A stretch of DNA of 64,000 nucleotides, from NCBI GenBank assembly GCA_943788235.1, contig CALSPM010000005.1:804944-868943 (forward strand), written 5' to 3'. Numbering within the stretch: position 1 is the stretch's first letter; every line of letters begins with the position of its first letter. The DNA is from an uncultured Cyclobacteriaceae bacterium. Lineage in GTDB: Bacteria; Bacteroidota; Bacteroidia; Cytophagales; Cyclobacteriaceae. The notes beneath the pieces are model-generated. The model had not been told where the DNA came from and ran no database searches. It saw only the letters and a list, made by a program, of their open reading frames with translations. The translations under genes and the position numbers were made by a program. Shown piece by piece: positions 1 through 8,666 of this stretch.

Positions 1-1127
1 TTACTTTAGGACATTCACCCGTGGTGTCCAGTGTGTCGGGTCAGGTAGTAGATATGGGCAATGGTTTAGCAATGGATTATCTGGCCTCTCCGGAGGCTGT
101 GAAAGATAAAATTGCCCTGGTTTATATATCCATCTTGCCAGATAGTGACCCCGACTTGAATAATCTTCACAGAAGTGAAAAAACTGCATTGGCCATTCAA
201 TACGGTGCGACGGGAGTTATTATTATTAATCAAGTAGCAGGTGGCGTTTTACTTACGGGCACTGCTTCGGTAACGGGGGAGATATTGGATATACCTGCGG
301 TATGCATAGGTAAAGAAGATGGATTTGTTCTCAAAGAGAAGCTTAAAGTACGAGCGGTAACGGCCAGTATTGAGATGACCAATAATAGTGATTTGATCAA
401 TGCGCGAAATGTGGTGGCCACCTTGAGGGGATCGACATTATCTGACGAAATCATTGTATTGGGGGGCCACTTAGATTCTTGGGATTTAGCGACAGGAGCC
501 ATCGACAATGGGATTGGTTCCTTTGCTGTTTTGGATATTGCTAGGGCTTTTATGGCCAATGGACTGCAACCCAAACGAACCCTAAAATTTGTGCTGTTCA
601 TGGGAGAGGAACAGGGATTATTTGGTTCGCGATATATGGTAGATTTGTTCAGTCAAGCAGGTACTATGGATCAAATCAAATACATGTTTAATTTGGATAT
701 GTCAGGGAATCCCAAAGGCATCAATGCTGGTGGAAAAATCGCTGATATGAATTTTTTTATGGAGCTGAATATGGAGATACAGCAAATTGACACCGCCTAT
801 GATGGGAGCTTTTCAAACCGTTCAGGGTTACATAGTGACCACCAGATGTTTATGTTAGAAGGCGTGCCGATTCTAGGTGTGATCTCTGATTTAGATCCGT
901 CTATTTATGGTTGTTATCATTCTGATTGTGACGATTTTGATCTGGTAAATGAGTCCCACCTCACCAATACTTCCCGATTTGGAACCATGATGTTATACGC
1001 TTTGGCTAATGCGGACAAATTACCTGCCACGAAGATGGACAGTGAAACTACCAGACAGTTTATGATAGATAATAACTTAAAAGAAAAATTAATGATTGGT
1101 GGTGATTGGCGTTGGGAAATGGAATAA
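1..1127 (+). CDS. M28 family metallopeptidase with PA domain (5' end cut off)
   Basis: C-terminal part of a zinc aminopeptidase/carboxypeptidase Q-like protein; the frame is open from base 3, so the real start lies before the window. Visible first is a protease-associated domain (KIALVYIS, YGATGVIIIN, DIPAVCI), then the M28 catalytic domain with metal and catalytic residues in GGHLDSWD, GAIDNG, the acidic pair in FMGEEQG, NLDMSGNP and the late His of GCYHSDCDDF. Family members are exported and trim peptides or dipeptides; the exporting signal would be upstream. It faces the SixA gene tail to tail with a 10-base gap. Family assignment is firm, substrate is not. Confidence 0.9.
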   Translation, partial: TLGHSPVVSSVSGQVVDMGNGLAMDYLASPEAVKDKIALVYISILPDSDPDLNNLHRSEKTALAIQYGATGVIIINQVAGGVLLTGTASVTGEILDIPAVCIGKEDGFVLKEKLKVRAVTASIEMTNNSDLINARNVVATLRGSTLSDEIIVLGGHLDSWDLATGAIDNGIGSFAVLDIARAFMANGLQPKRTLKFVLFMGEEQGLFGSRYMVDLFSQAGTMDQIKYMFNLDMSGNPKGINAGGKIADMNFFMELNMEIQQIDTAYDGSFSNRSGLHSDHQMFMLEGVPILGVISDLDPSIYGCYHSDCDDFDLVNESHLTNTSRFGTMMLYALANADKLPATKMDSETTRQFMIDNNLKEKLMIGGDWRWEME

Positions 1128-1137
1128 TTGGTCCCAT

Positions 1138-1656
1138 TTAGTTAGCTTCTTTAGGCGGGGTATCTTCCTCAATGGATCGGGGAGTGTAGTAGAATTTAGG
1201 TGTCAAGCAAGCTGAATTGAGATCTCTCCAATTTTCGATATCTAAAGTAAATCCAACGATACCACAGGTTGGTAAATTATTTATGCCATTTATATGAAAG
1301 CAATTGATCAACGAATTCAATCCTGGATTGTGACCAAAAATGGCTAAAACATCAGTTTCAACAGTGCTTCTAATAATTTCTAACAATGTTTTTTGATCGG
1401 CATGATAAAGGGCATTATTCAATGTAAGTTTGTTCTCGTCGATGCCCCATGCGTCCGCTACGAATAAGGCGGTATAAAACGCCCTGCTGGCTGGACTAGT
1501 GATGATTTGATCGGGAGGTTTTACATGTTTAGCTAGGTGTTTCCCCATCTTTAGGACTTGTTTCCGTCCTCTGCTTCCTAGGGGTCGATCGTGATCTTTG
1601 AGCATATTGAAATGCCAAGATGATTTAGCATGCCTAATGATGTAGAGTGTTTTCAT
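1138..1656 (-). CDS. SixA-like histidine phosphatase
   Basis: 172-residue member of the histidine phosphatase superfamily (SixA/phosphohistidine type). The catalytic RHAKSSW motif is at residues 8-14, followed by DHDRPLGSRGRKQ, TSPASRA and the second histidine in IFGHNPGLN. SixA proteins remove phosphate from phosphohistidine, but many family members have other substrates, so the role is open. It lies downstream of a lipoprotein gene with a terminator in between, so it is probably transcribed on its own. A fragment of a second copy of this gene persists at about 2452-2606. Confidence 0.88.
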   Translation of the reverse strand: MKTLYIIRHAKSSWHFNMLKDHDRPLGSRGRKQVLKMGKHLAKHVKPPDQIITSPASRAFYTALFVADAWGIDENKLTLNNALYHADQKTLLEIIRSTVETDVLAIFGHNPGLNSLINCFHINGINNLPTCGIVGFTLDIENWRDLNSACLTPKFYYTPRSIEEDTPPKEAN

Positions 1657-1723
1657 GAATTAAATTTCATTAAAACCCATTTTACAAATAGTTATCTGTA
1701 ATTAACAGGCCTCGTAACAAACC

Positions 1724-1760
1724 AAAAAACCTGAAATGATCATTCATTTCAGGTTTTTTT
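1724..1760 (-). terminator. Rho-independent terminator
   Basis: A perfect 16-base inverted repeat (1724-1739 with 1744-1759) with a 4-base loop and A/T runs on both outer sides. On the minus strand it lies just downstream of the lipoprotein gene ending at 1775. Its symmetric A/T flanks could also work in the other direction. Confidence 0.85.
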
Positions 1761-1774
1761 ACAGAATATTTTCA

Positions 1775-2245
1775 TTAGAGCCTACTGAATTCTTGGAGAA
1801 CAGTATCCTCCTCGGTGTATAAGCTACCTTTTAATAGAGTTTCACTTACAACATCAATTTCAAAATCCCACTCATAACTGTATCCATATCCATTCGTCCA
1901 GCCTATAGAGATAGTTTCATCTGCTGAATCAAACTCCCAAGTACCTTCATATGAATCATTGACAGGATTTTGTGGATTATCGGAATATGAAAAAACTTGC
2001 CATTTTTTAAAATCGCCACCACACTCAAATGTATAAACAATGGCATAGGTATAATCTTCTCCGTAGTCGTTGGTATATATCTGTCCTTGAATTGTTACAT
2101 CATCTTCTTTTAGTAGTTGCCAACTGCCTCCTAAAAGTGCTTCATCACCTGTACAATCAGGTCTAAGCTCATCTTCTCCACAGCCTAATAAGAAAAGAGA
2201 ACTCACTGCCGCGGCAGGAGCTATACTTTTTAGATTATGCTTCAC
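1775..2245 (-). CDS. Small lipocalin-like lipoprotein, copy 1
   Basis: 156-residue predicted lipoprotein with a signal peptide and lipobox FLLGC (acylated Cys at residue 22). The mature part contains LLGGSWQLLKED, then short beta strands and TFECGGDFKKW, SYEGTWEFDSADETISIGW and LLKGSLYTEEDT. The pattern of a GSW start, repeated strands and a late G-x-L-Y resembles lipocalin-like or META-like beta-barrel lipoproteins of Bacteroidota. It is a clear paralogue of the gene at 2621-3118: same order of motifs, same lipobox position and same C-terminal EEDT/EADT..QEF ending. Function unknown. Confidence 0.8.
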   Translation of the reverse strand: MKHNLKSIAPAAAVSSLFLLGCGEDELRPDCTGDEALLGGSWQLLKEDDVTIQGQIYTNDYGEDYTYAIVYTFECGGDFKKWQVFSYSDNPQNPVNDSYEGTWEFDSADETISIGWTNGYGYSYEWDFEIDVVSETLLKGSLYTEEDTVLQEFSRL

Positions 2246-2269
2246 TATTCATAAATTTGAAATTTAACC

Positions 2270-2285
2270 ATTGTAAATTTACAAT
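2270..2285. promoter_or_regulatory. 16-base perfect palindrome upstream of lipoprotein copy 1
   Basis: ATTGTAAATTTACAAT is fully self-complementary and sits 25-40 bases upstream of the lipoprotein start at 2245. It could be an operator for a dimeric regulator, but it is AT-only apart from one G and one C, and it also borders the fragment of the old DUF4915 gene. It may be chance. Confidence 0.25.
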
Positions 2286-2450
2286 TTTTTATGTTTTATC
2301 CAAAAATTCAGATTGGGGTTGGCCATGATACTTTTATCATGTTATTCATCATTTTCAATCAAAATACCTTGGACTTGAACATCGCAGAAAACAATTTTAA
2401 GGAAAACATTTCTCTAATATTACCTTTAAAGAAAATTTCTCAAAGGTTTC
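2281..2450 (-). pseudogene. Fragment of the 3' end of a DUF4915/TIGR03032 gene
   Basis: This stretch aligns base by base with the 3' end of the intact DUF4915 gene (3175-3340). Shared blocks include tttatccaaaa, cttttatcatg, catcattttcaa, caaaatacct and cttgaacatc, with scattered substitutions and small indels. It keeps only about the last 50 codons in decayed form, followed at once by a fragment of the SixA gene. It is best read as the left-over of the DUF4915 copy that once preceded lipoprotein copy 1. No functional product is expected. Confidence 0.8.
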
Positions 2451-2451
2451 C

Positions 2452-2606
2452 CTATGCTTCCGCTACTAATAAGGCCTTACAAAAGGCTCTGCTGGCTGGG
2501 CTGCTTGTGATTTGACTAGGAGACGTTACATGTTTAGCAAACTATTTTCCTATCTTCATGAGTTCTTTCTTTGGGATACTTTTTAGTGGTCGATCGTGCT
2601 ATTTGA
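2452..2606 (-). pseudogene. Fragment of the 5' half of a SixA-like gene
   Basis: Aligns with 1448-1605 of the intact SixA gene: shared blocks include aataaggc, ctgctggctgg, gttacatgtttagc and gtggtcgatcgtg/gggtcgatcgtg. It covers roughly residues 20-70 of SixA and lies directly downstream of lipoprotein copy 2, the same relative position SixA has to lipoprotein copy 1. Codons are broken by substitutions and indels, so it is a dead remnant. Confidence 0.8.
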
Positions 2607-2620
2607 ATAAGTTGATTCCG

Positions 2621-3118
2621 TTATATTTTTTCGAACTCTTGGGCAATTGTATCTGCCTCAGTGTACAAGGTACCTTTTAAAGAAGTCTCACTCACAGACT
2701 CAATATCAAAATCCCACTCATAGACATCGTCAAAATCATTTTCCCAGCTAATACCTATCATTCCATCTGCTGCAGTAAAATCCCAGCTACCTTCATATTC
2801 ATAAATTGTAGGATTTTGCTCATCGTCGGTGTAAGTTAGGATTTCCTTAATATCAAAATCGCCACCACATTCAAAAGCATAGATTAGCGAATAGGAATAT
2901 TGATCTCCGTTTTGATCTGTGAAAAGTGAGTCTGAAATATTGCCACCATCTTCCTTAGTAAGCTTCCAGCTACCTCCAAGAAGTGCTTCGTTACCCGTTG
3001 TGCCCTCACAAGGGTAATCTGCGGCTGCAGCATCAACGACATCATCATCCCCACAACCTACCAAAAAAAGTGTGGTCACTGCTGCGGCAGGAACTAAGTA
3101 TTTAAGATTATTTTTCAA
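2621..3118 (-). CDS. Small lipocalin-like lipoprotein, copy 2
   Basis: 165-residue paralogue of the 1775-2245 gene. Lipobox FLVGC (Cys 22), then a short acidic spacer (GDDDVVDAAAADYPCEG) missing in copy 1, then NEALLGGSWKLTKEDGG, FECGGDFDIKE, YEGSWDFTAADGMIGISW and SLKGTLYTEADT. Probably a surface or periplasmic beta-barrel lipoprotein of unknown ligand. It follows the DUF4915 gene by 60 bases on the same strand and is likely cotranscribed with it and with the GT9 gene upstream. Confidence 0.8.
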   Translation of the reverse strand: MKNNLKYLVPAAAVTTLFLVGCGDDDVVDAAAADYPCEGTTGNEALLGGSWKLTKEDGGNISDSLFTDQNGDQYSYSLIYAFECGGDFDIKEILTYTDDEQNPTIYEYEGSWDFTAADGMIGISWENDFDDVYEWDFDIESVSETSLKGTLYTEADTIAQEFEKI

Positions 3119-3178
3119 AATAGAATAAGTTTTTAATTTTAATAAATGGATTTAATGAATTAATTTCAACAAACAAAG

Positions 3179-4252
3179 CTATTGTTTTTTTTGCTTTATC
3201 CAAAAGTTTAAATTCGGATCAGCCATTATGCTTTTATCATGAGACTCATCATTTTCAACCAAAATACCTGGAACTTGAACATCAAATAATAATTTCAAGG
3301 AAAATATCTCTCTAATATTATCTGTGTAAGAGATACCTCCCATAGGTTTACCTGTAGTACGGTTGAGGATATAAATACCGCAGTAACTATCTTCTACAGA
3401 AAAAGGAAGGCCTTTGAAGGTAGTCGTCTCCTCTCTCAATTTAGAAGTACCCACAATTAAAAAATCGTCATGCACAACTAGTCCTCTGAGAAAGCTATCT
3501 ATTTTGGAAATAAGTGTCACTTTTTTGGTATTCAAGTCATAACATTTGATTTCACCTGTTCCTGAAAGAAGAAAATAAATTTTATCATCAAAATACACCG
3601 GTGAATGTGGCATAGCTAATTGGTCAAGTAGTACTTTTCCTGTTTCAACTTCCATTAGTAAACCGGTTTCTTTGGGTGTTTTTTTCCATCCAAAAGAGGT
3701 GTTAGTGGTATCAAACATCGTCACAAAAGCAGGTTTACCATCCTTCATAGCCATACCATTTAGATGACACCGGTCTTCGGGTAAAAGGTCATTGATAAAA
3801 TCAGGTTTCCAGTACATTTCAAAATGTTTATCAGCACTGACTGTACTGATACAAGAAAACATGGTATTGATGAAATATAGTTCGTTGTCTGCTCCAAACT
3901 CAATTTCATGAGTATCCAAATAACCGGTATGGTATTTCACTTGTGGAATAAAAAGCTGATCATATCTACTCTTTTTTTCAGGATAAGAAAGTGCTAAAAC
4001 TTTATTACTTGCAAACACATTGATTGAAGTTCTACTGGCCACGGCGAGTTTCATCTTATTTTTATCTACGGCAATGCCCATGGGTCTTTTGAAGTTTTTG
4101 GCATATTTTATGATTGTTTTTCCATTTAAGGAACTGATGAAGATCAATTTTCCTGCCTGATAGGTGCTGAATACCAGCGTTGCTTTGATTCTGTTTAGCG
4201 TTTTAGGTAAGTTTTCAGAGTAAAAGAAGAAAGGATTATTTATTTTAGTCAT
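3179..4252 (-). CDS. DUF4915 / TIGR03032 family protein
   Basis: 357 residues, no signal peptide. The N-terminus has the family hallmark LVFSTYQAGKLIFIS and FKRPMGIAVDKNKMKLAVASR, followed by propeller-like blades (HTGYLDTHEIEFG, ELYFINTMFSCIS, DRCHLNGMAMKDGKPAFVTMFD, MPHSPVYFDDKIYFLLSGTG, FLRGLVVHDDFLIVGTSK). Family members are probably beta-propellers; their biochemical role is not established. The GT9 gene is 32 bases upstream on the same strand, so cell-surface glycan work is a possible context. A decayed fragment of a second copy lies at 2281-2450. Confidence 0.8.
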   Translation of the reverse strand: MTKINNPFFFYSENLPKTLNRIKATLVFSTYQAGKLIFISSLNGKTIIKYAKNFKRPMGIAVDKNKMKLAVASRTSINVFASNKVLALSYPEKKSRYDQLFIPQVKYHTGYLDTHEIEFGADNELYFINTMFSCISTVSADKHFEMYWKPDFINDLLPEDRCHLNGMAMKDGKPAFVTMFDTTNTSFGWKKTPKETGLLMEVETGKVLLDQLAMPHSPVYFDDKIYFLLSGTGEIKCYDLNTKKVTLISKIDSFLRGLVVHDDFLIVGTSKLREETTTFKGLPFSVEDSYCGIYILNRTTGKPMGGISYTDNIREIFSLKLLFDVQVPGILVENDESHDKSIMADPNLNFWIKQKKQ

Positions 4253-4284
4253 TTTTCTTTTGAGGATATGTTTTACTAAATCAT

Positions 4285-5298
4285 TTAATTAGGAAGATAG
4301 AAATCAAAGGTCAAATCGTTCATACATTTAAAGTGGGTTTTTGGACATTTTTCAAAACCAATTTTAGAACAAGGGCGACATTTAAGTTGTGTATTTTCAA
4401 AAACTATGAAGGTAGTCCGGTAGGGGTACATGCCAAACTTTGGCGTTGTATTCCCCCAAATGGAGAAGATATGTTTTTTAAATGCAGCCGCTACATGCAT
4501 CAGCCCAGTATCATGTGTAAAAACAAAATTTGCATTTTTAATTAATGAAGCAGATTGATTCAAGTTGAATTTGCCGCAGGCATTGAATATTACCGCTTTT
4601 TTTCCTAGTTTCAGCTCGATATCTTCTTCACTCAGTGTTTGAGCGCTCTTCTTTTCAAAGAATTTATAAATTTGATCACCCATGGATTTGTCATGCTCAT
4701 CTCCAAGTAGGATGATGGGTTGGTTGATGCGGTCACACAATTCAATCAAACGGTCAAGCGGCAGTCTTTTGGTATTGTAGGTGGCTCCAATAACTACAGC
4801 GATGTATCCATTTTGATGGGTAACGGGAAGCCAGTTATTTTGAACTTCATCTTTTTCGGGGATAAAATAATCTAAGCCTAAGGTGTCAGGTTTAATGTGT
4901 AATGGAGCCAGTGTGGCCAGGTATCGGTCTACGATATGTAGATTGGGTAATCGATCGATTTTAAGGTATGTATACAACCATTTTTTGATATTAATTTTAT
5001 CATATTTATAAGCTTTGACTCCCAATCTTTTTTGAAGTAACCAAGTTCTTAAGTTATGATGCAGGTCAATGATGAGGTCAAATTTTTCTGCTTTTAATTC
5101 GGTTATTAGATCACCTTCTTTATTTTTCAATTGATGAAATCGATCTATATATGGATTTTCTTCAAGTAGTTTAGCATATCGCTCTTTGGTTGCAAAATGG
5201 ATTTTCACATCCTCAATTTGTGTTTTTAATGCCCTAATTACAGGAGTGGTTAAGATGATATCACCAATAGAGGAAAACCTAAGAATTAATATTTTCAT
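4285..5298 (-). CDS. Glycosyltransferase family 9 (heptosyltransferase-like)
   Basis: About 337 residues if started at the ATG at 5298, which gives the typical GT9 beginning MKILILRFSSIGDIILTTP; a farther ATG at 5328 would add ten unusual residues. The GT-B fold signs are present: the N-terminal SSIGD loop, DLIIDLHHN, VVIGATYNTKRLP, and the C-terminal donor-site block FVFTHDTGLMHVAAAF, IWGNTTPKFGMYP with Cys-rich CRPCSKIGFEKCPKTHFKCM. GT9 enzymes add sugars to lipopolysaccharide core or related glycans. A second GT9 gene lies at 60511-61497. Confidence 0.88.
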   Translation of the reverse strand: MKILILRFSSIGDIILTTPVIRALKTQIEDVKIHFATKERYAKLLEENPYIDRFHQLKNKEGDLITELKAEKFDLIIDLHHNLRTWLLQKRLGVKAYKYDKINIKKWLYTYLKIDRLPNLHIVDRYLATLAPLHIKPDTLGLDYFIPEKDEVQNNWLPVTHQNGYIAVVIGATYNTKRLPLDRLIELCDRINQPIILLGDEHDKSMGDQIYKFFEKKSAQTLSEEDIELKLGKKAVIFNACGKFNLNQSASLIKNANFVFTHDTGLMHVAAAFKKHIFSIWGNTTPKFGMYPYRTTFIVFENTQLKCRPCSKIGFEKCPKTHFKCMNDLTFDFYLPN

Positions 5299-5622
5299 AA
5301 AATTATTTTGATGGGTAAAGATAGCCATTTGAAATGCTTTTTTATTTTCTTAGGGATAAAATAGGTATTCAAAATGAGGATAGACTAACTTTAAATGATT
5401 CTTTCATTACGATGTCCCTGCTTAAAGTTTAAAAATAAGGCAGCGGGGTGTCATCCTAATTTAACCTGTAAAGAAATCTAATAAATACGCAGAGCAAAAG
5501 TATTGAGCTTTATATTTATTGAAAGGATAAAAATGATCGATCAGGAGTTCAGGCTGCCACCCATGGCCATGCTATGGTTTTAATAAGGGAAGTATGAGGT
5601 CATTATTTAAGCACATAGATAG

Positions 5623-7164
5623 ATGCTAAGAGTTGCTATTTACATACATATTTTTTTAATAGCCTTAGTGGTGAAACCTCAAATGGATATTCAAGCTACT
5701 GCGGGTGGTCATTTGGTCAATTCGGCACAATTTATTTTGCCAATATCCAATGAGATTCAAGACGTTCATGTAATCTATGCCGCAAAGAATGGTATTGTTT
5801 TGTGGGTCAATAATTTCAACAAATTTGGAGATGTTCAATCGGTAGGGTCACTCATTCATTTAGACACTGCTTTGAGGGTTTATAGGGAAACACCGTTTTC
5901 TGTACCCTTGGATTATACATTATTGGGATGGGATCATTCTTTAGATCAGATACAGCTTCTTTTTTCAAGAAAACAGTATGAAAAAGAGCTTTTATCAGTT
6001 TTTAAAATAAATCTAAATACGGGATCTTCAGAAGAGCAAAAAATATCCACGGTTTTCCCTATTGAAGTAACACATTTTGAGGCATTAAATGATTTCATTC
6101 TTTTGGGGGGTACGACGAACCATAAGCCTGTTGTCGTGACCTTTAATAAGAGCAATAATCCTCAAGTAGTCCCAGGAATCTATGGGAATGAAAATGATAT
6201 AGTGAATATATCAATTGACGATTTGAGCGGTATTTTTTCTGTAATAATGGCAGAAAAAAATAGAACAAAAAATTTGGGTTTAGCCATTTATAATTATTCG
6301 CGAGAAAACCAACAATTATTTAAAAATAAAGGAGTGGCTACTAGAGGCAGAAATTTACTCAACGGAACGGTGATAGCTCCATTAGAAAATTCACGCTATT
6401 TGGCAGGAAGCTTTTCCAGCAATGGAACGAGACTGAGTAAAGGCTTGTTCATTTCCAAATTTACAGGAGACCAACGGGATTTTCTCAAATATTATGAATT
6501 TGCCTATTTTGAGCATTTTTTCGAATTTATGGGGTTGTCTCAAGAGCAAAAGTTAAAGGATCGAATTAAAAGAAAAACGGAGGAGGGGAAAAAAATAAAT
6601 TTAAATTATCGCGTAACCATTAATGAGATGATACAAAACAAAGGACAGCTTATTTTGTCAGGAGAGGTGTATTATCCCAAAAACACAGATGTTCAAACCT
6701 TTATACCTAGTTCAAACTTAGATCATATCCGATATTCCAATTCAGGATTTAATTATACGCATGCCTTTGTGGTGACCTTTGATGAGGAAGGGAATATGCT
6801 CTGGGACCACAGCTTTCCTATGCAAGATATGTTTTTTATGAGTTTAGGAAAAAAAAGGGCAACATTCCATTCGGTTTTTGATAGACTTGAAGTTTACACC
6901 TTAAATAAAAATAAGATCAGGGCAAGAATTTTTAAGGGTCAAGAGATTGTCGAGCATGAGCTTGAGATTTTTGTATCGCTAGGTGTTGATTCGGATAAAT
7001 GGATGTGGGAAAATCCAGAAATAGAATCTGTCACATCATGGTACGATCAGTTTATTTTAGCTTTTGGAAAGCAGCAAATATTGTCTTCTTCGAATAAGAA
7101 CAGCTCATTTAAAGATATATTTTACTTAAATAAAATTCACTATGTAGGTAAAGAGGATATTTAA
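5623..7164 (+). CDS. Secreted protein of unknown function
   Basis: 513 residues that I do not recognise. The first 20 residues are hydrophobic (RVAIYIHIFLIALVV), consistent with an export signal or anchor. The rest alternates short beta strands with polar loops; repeated strand patterns such as FILLGGTTNHKPVVVTFN, YLAGSFSSNGTRLSKGLFISKF and LILSGEVYYPKNTD resemble blades of a beta-propeller, with an inserted charged helix near residues 300-330 (QEQKLKDRIKRKTEEGKK). It precedes pyrR by 33 bases on the same strand but is unlikely to share its function. Homologues in related genomes would settle whether it is lineage-specific. Confidence 0.7.
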   Translation: MLRVAIYIHIFLIALVVKPQMDIQATAGGHLVNSAQFILPISNEIQDVHVIYAAKNGIVLWVNNFNKFGDVQSVGSLIHLDTALRVYRETPFSVPLDYTLLGWDHSLDQIQLLFSRKQYEKELLSVFKINLNTGSSEEQKISTVFPIEVTHFEALNDFILLGGTTNHKPVVVTFNKSNNPQVVPGIYGNENDIVNISIDDLSGIFSVIMAEKNRTKNLGLAIYNYSRENQQLFKNKGVATRGRNLLNGTVIAPLENSRYLAGSFSSNGTRLSKGLFISKFTGDQRDFLKYYEFAYFEHFFEFMGLSQEQKLKDRIKRKTEEGKKINLNYRVTINEMIQNKGQLILSGEVYYPKNTDVQTFIPSSNLDHIRYSNSGFNYTHAFVVTFDEEGNMLWDHSFPMQDMFFMSLGKKRATFHSVFDRLEVYTLNKNKIRARIFKGQEIVEHELEIFVSLGVDSDKWMWENPEIESVTSWYDQFILAFGKQQILSSSNKNSSFKDIFYLNKIHYVGKEDI

Positions 7165-7178
7165 TAGGGATAATCTTT

Positions 7179-7186
7179 TATATTTG
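7179..7186 (+). promoter_or_regulatory. Possible Bacteroidota -7 box upstream of pyrR
   Basis: TATATTTG matches the TAnnTTTG -7 consensus of Bacteroidota. It lies 12 bases before the ATG at 7198, which would give an almost leaderless pyrR mRNA. No clear -33 TTG box is visible, so this is weakly supported. Confidence 0.35.
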
Positions 7187-7197
7187 TGTCATTTCAG

Positions 7198-7743
7198 ATG
7201 CAAAAGAGACTGCTGTTAGATAACCAACTTCTTCAAATTACAATTCAAAGATTGTGTCAGCACCTTATTGAAAACCATAATGATTTTTCCTCGGTGGTAA
7301 TCTTAGGTCTACAACCTCGAGGCGTATTTTTGGCCAATAGAATTCAAAAAGTTATTCAAGAACTTGAAGGTTGTTATGTAGAAGTAGGCTACTTAGATAC
7401 CACTTTTCACAGAGATGATTTCCGTAGGCGGGGCATTCCCAAAAAAGCTAGTGAAACGCGCGTGCCTTTCTTGATTGAGGGTAAAGATGTGATTTTAGTT
7501 GATGATGTGCTATTTACAGGTAGATCTGTACGGGCTGCCATGGATGCCATGATTTCATTTGGTAGGCCGAAAAAAGTAGAATTATTGGTCTTGATTGATC
7601 GGTTACATACCCGGCAGTTACCCATTGAGGCTAATTATGTGGGTAAGCAAGTCAACACCTTAGCTTCGCAATATGTCGAAGTAGGACTCAAAGAACAAAA
7701 TGGTGATGATTCTATATGGTTAATGAATATCGAAGCCGAATGA
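7198..7743 (+). CDS. pyrR: PyrR: pyr regulator / uracil phosphoribosyltransferase
   Basis: About 181 residues from the ATG at 7198; a GTG at 7186 is in frame but overlaps a likely promoter box. Type I phosphoribosyltransferase fold with the PRPP loop VDDVLFTGRSVRAAMDA and the PyrR features LGLQPRGVFLANRI, VGYLDTTFHRDDFRRRG and LVLIDRLHTRQLPI. PyrR makes UMP from uracil and PRPP and, in some bacteria, binds pyr mRNA leaders to attenuate transcription. Its stop codon overlaps the start of pyrB (ATGA), so the two are translationally coupled. Whether this protein binds RNA in this phylum is not shown by the sequence. Confidence 0.92.
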   Translation: MQKRLLLDNQLLQITIQRLCQHLIENHNDFSSVVILGLQPRGVFLANRIQKVIQELEGCYVEVGYLDTTFHRDDFRRRGIPKKASETRVPFLIEGKDVILVDDVLFTGRSVRAAMDAMISFGRPKKVELLVLIDRLHTRQLPIEANYVGKQVNTLASQYVEVGLKEQNGDDSIWLMNIEAE

Positions 7744-8666
7744 ACCAATTGATAAAAAATAATCTACTAGGAATCAAGGAGTTAAGTCTTGAGGAAATAG
7801 AACTAATTTTTGAAACTGCAGATAACTTCAAGGATGTAATTAATCGACCGATTAAAAAAGTTCCCTCCCTGCGAGAAGTGACCATTGCTAATATTTTTTT
7901 TGAAAACTCGACAAGAACCCAGTTGTCTTTTGAGTTGGCAGAAAAAAGACTAAGTGCCGACGTCGTCAATTTCAGTTCATCTATTAGCTCAGTTAAAAAA
8001 GGTGAGACGTTGTTAGATACGGTCAATAACATACTTTCGATGAAGGTCGATATGATTGTTATTCGTCATTCGAGCCCGGGAGCCCCTCATTTCTTGGCCA
8101 AACACGTTAATTCAAAGATTGTGAACGCGGGAGATGGAACGCATGAACATCCGACACAAGCTTTATTAGATACATATTCCATTCGAGAACGCTTGGGCAG
8201 TATTGAAGGGAAAAAGGTCGTGATCGTAGGGGATATCTTGCACTCAAGGGTAGCCTTATCTAATATTTTTGCCTTACAAAAACTGGGTGCTGAAGTGATG
8301 GTTTGTGGTCCGGCCACTTTATTGCCAAAATACATCAGTGCCTTGGGCGTTAAAGTAGAATTAGACATACGAAAGGCGCTGAATTGGTGTGATGCCGCTA
8401 ATATTCTACGCATTCAACTCGAGCGACAGAGAAGGTCTTACTTTCCATCTCTTCGAGAATACAGCTTGTACTACGGTGTGAATAAAGAAATGATCAACGC
8501 GCTAGATAAAGAGATCATTATTTTGCATCCCGGACCAATTAACCGAGGTGTTGAGATCACCTCAAGCGTAGCAGATGCCGATAATGCCTTGATATTAGAT
8601 CAGGTAGAAAATGGAGTGGCCATTCGGATGGCTGTTTTATATCTATTGGCCAGTAAATTAGAATAA
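7740..8666 (+). CDS. pyrB: Aspartate carbamoyltransferase catalytic chain
   Basis: 308 residues from the ATG at 7740, which overlaps the pyrR stop codon and gives the usual family length; an upstream in-frame ATG at 7716 would add eight residues inside pyrR. It condenses carbamoyl phosphate with aspartate in pyrimidine synthesis. The carbamoyl-phosphate loop FFENSTRTQLSFE is at residues 53-65, followed by KKGETLLDT, RHSSPGAPH, DGTHEHPTQALLDTY and HPGPINRGVEI. No pyrI regulatory chain is nearby, so it is probably the unregulated trimer type. The stop codon abuts the purB stop with no spacer. Confidence 0.96.
   Translation: MNQLIKNNLLGIKELSLEEIELIFETADNFKDVINRPIKKVPSLREVTIANIFFENSTRTQLSFELAEKRLSADVVNFSSSISSVKKGETLLDTVNNILSMKVDMIVIRHSSPGAPHFLAKHVNSKIVNAGDGTHEHPTQALLDTYSIRERLGSIEGKKVVIVGDILHSRVALSNIFALQKLGAEVMVCGPATLLPKYISALGVKVELDIRKALNWCDAANILRIQLERQRRSYFPSLREYSLYYGVNKEMINALDKEIIILHPGPINRGVEITSSVADADNALILDQVENGVAIRMAVLYLLASKLE

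Noticed and set aside
2291..2515. Plus-strand reading of 74 codons between the two lipoprotein genes
   Set aside because: The DNA is explained by two minus-strand gene fragments (DUF4915 and SixA); the plus-strand reading is a by-product.
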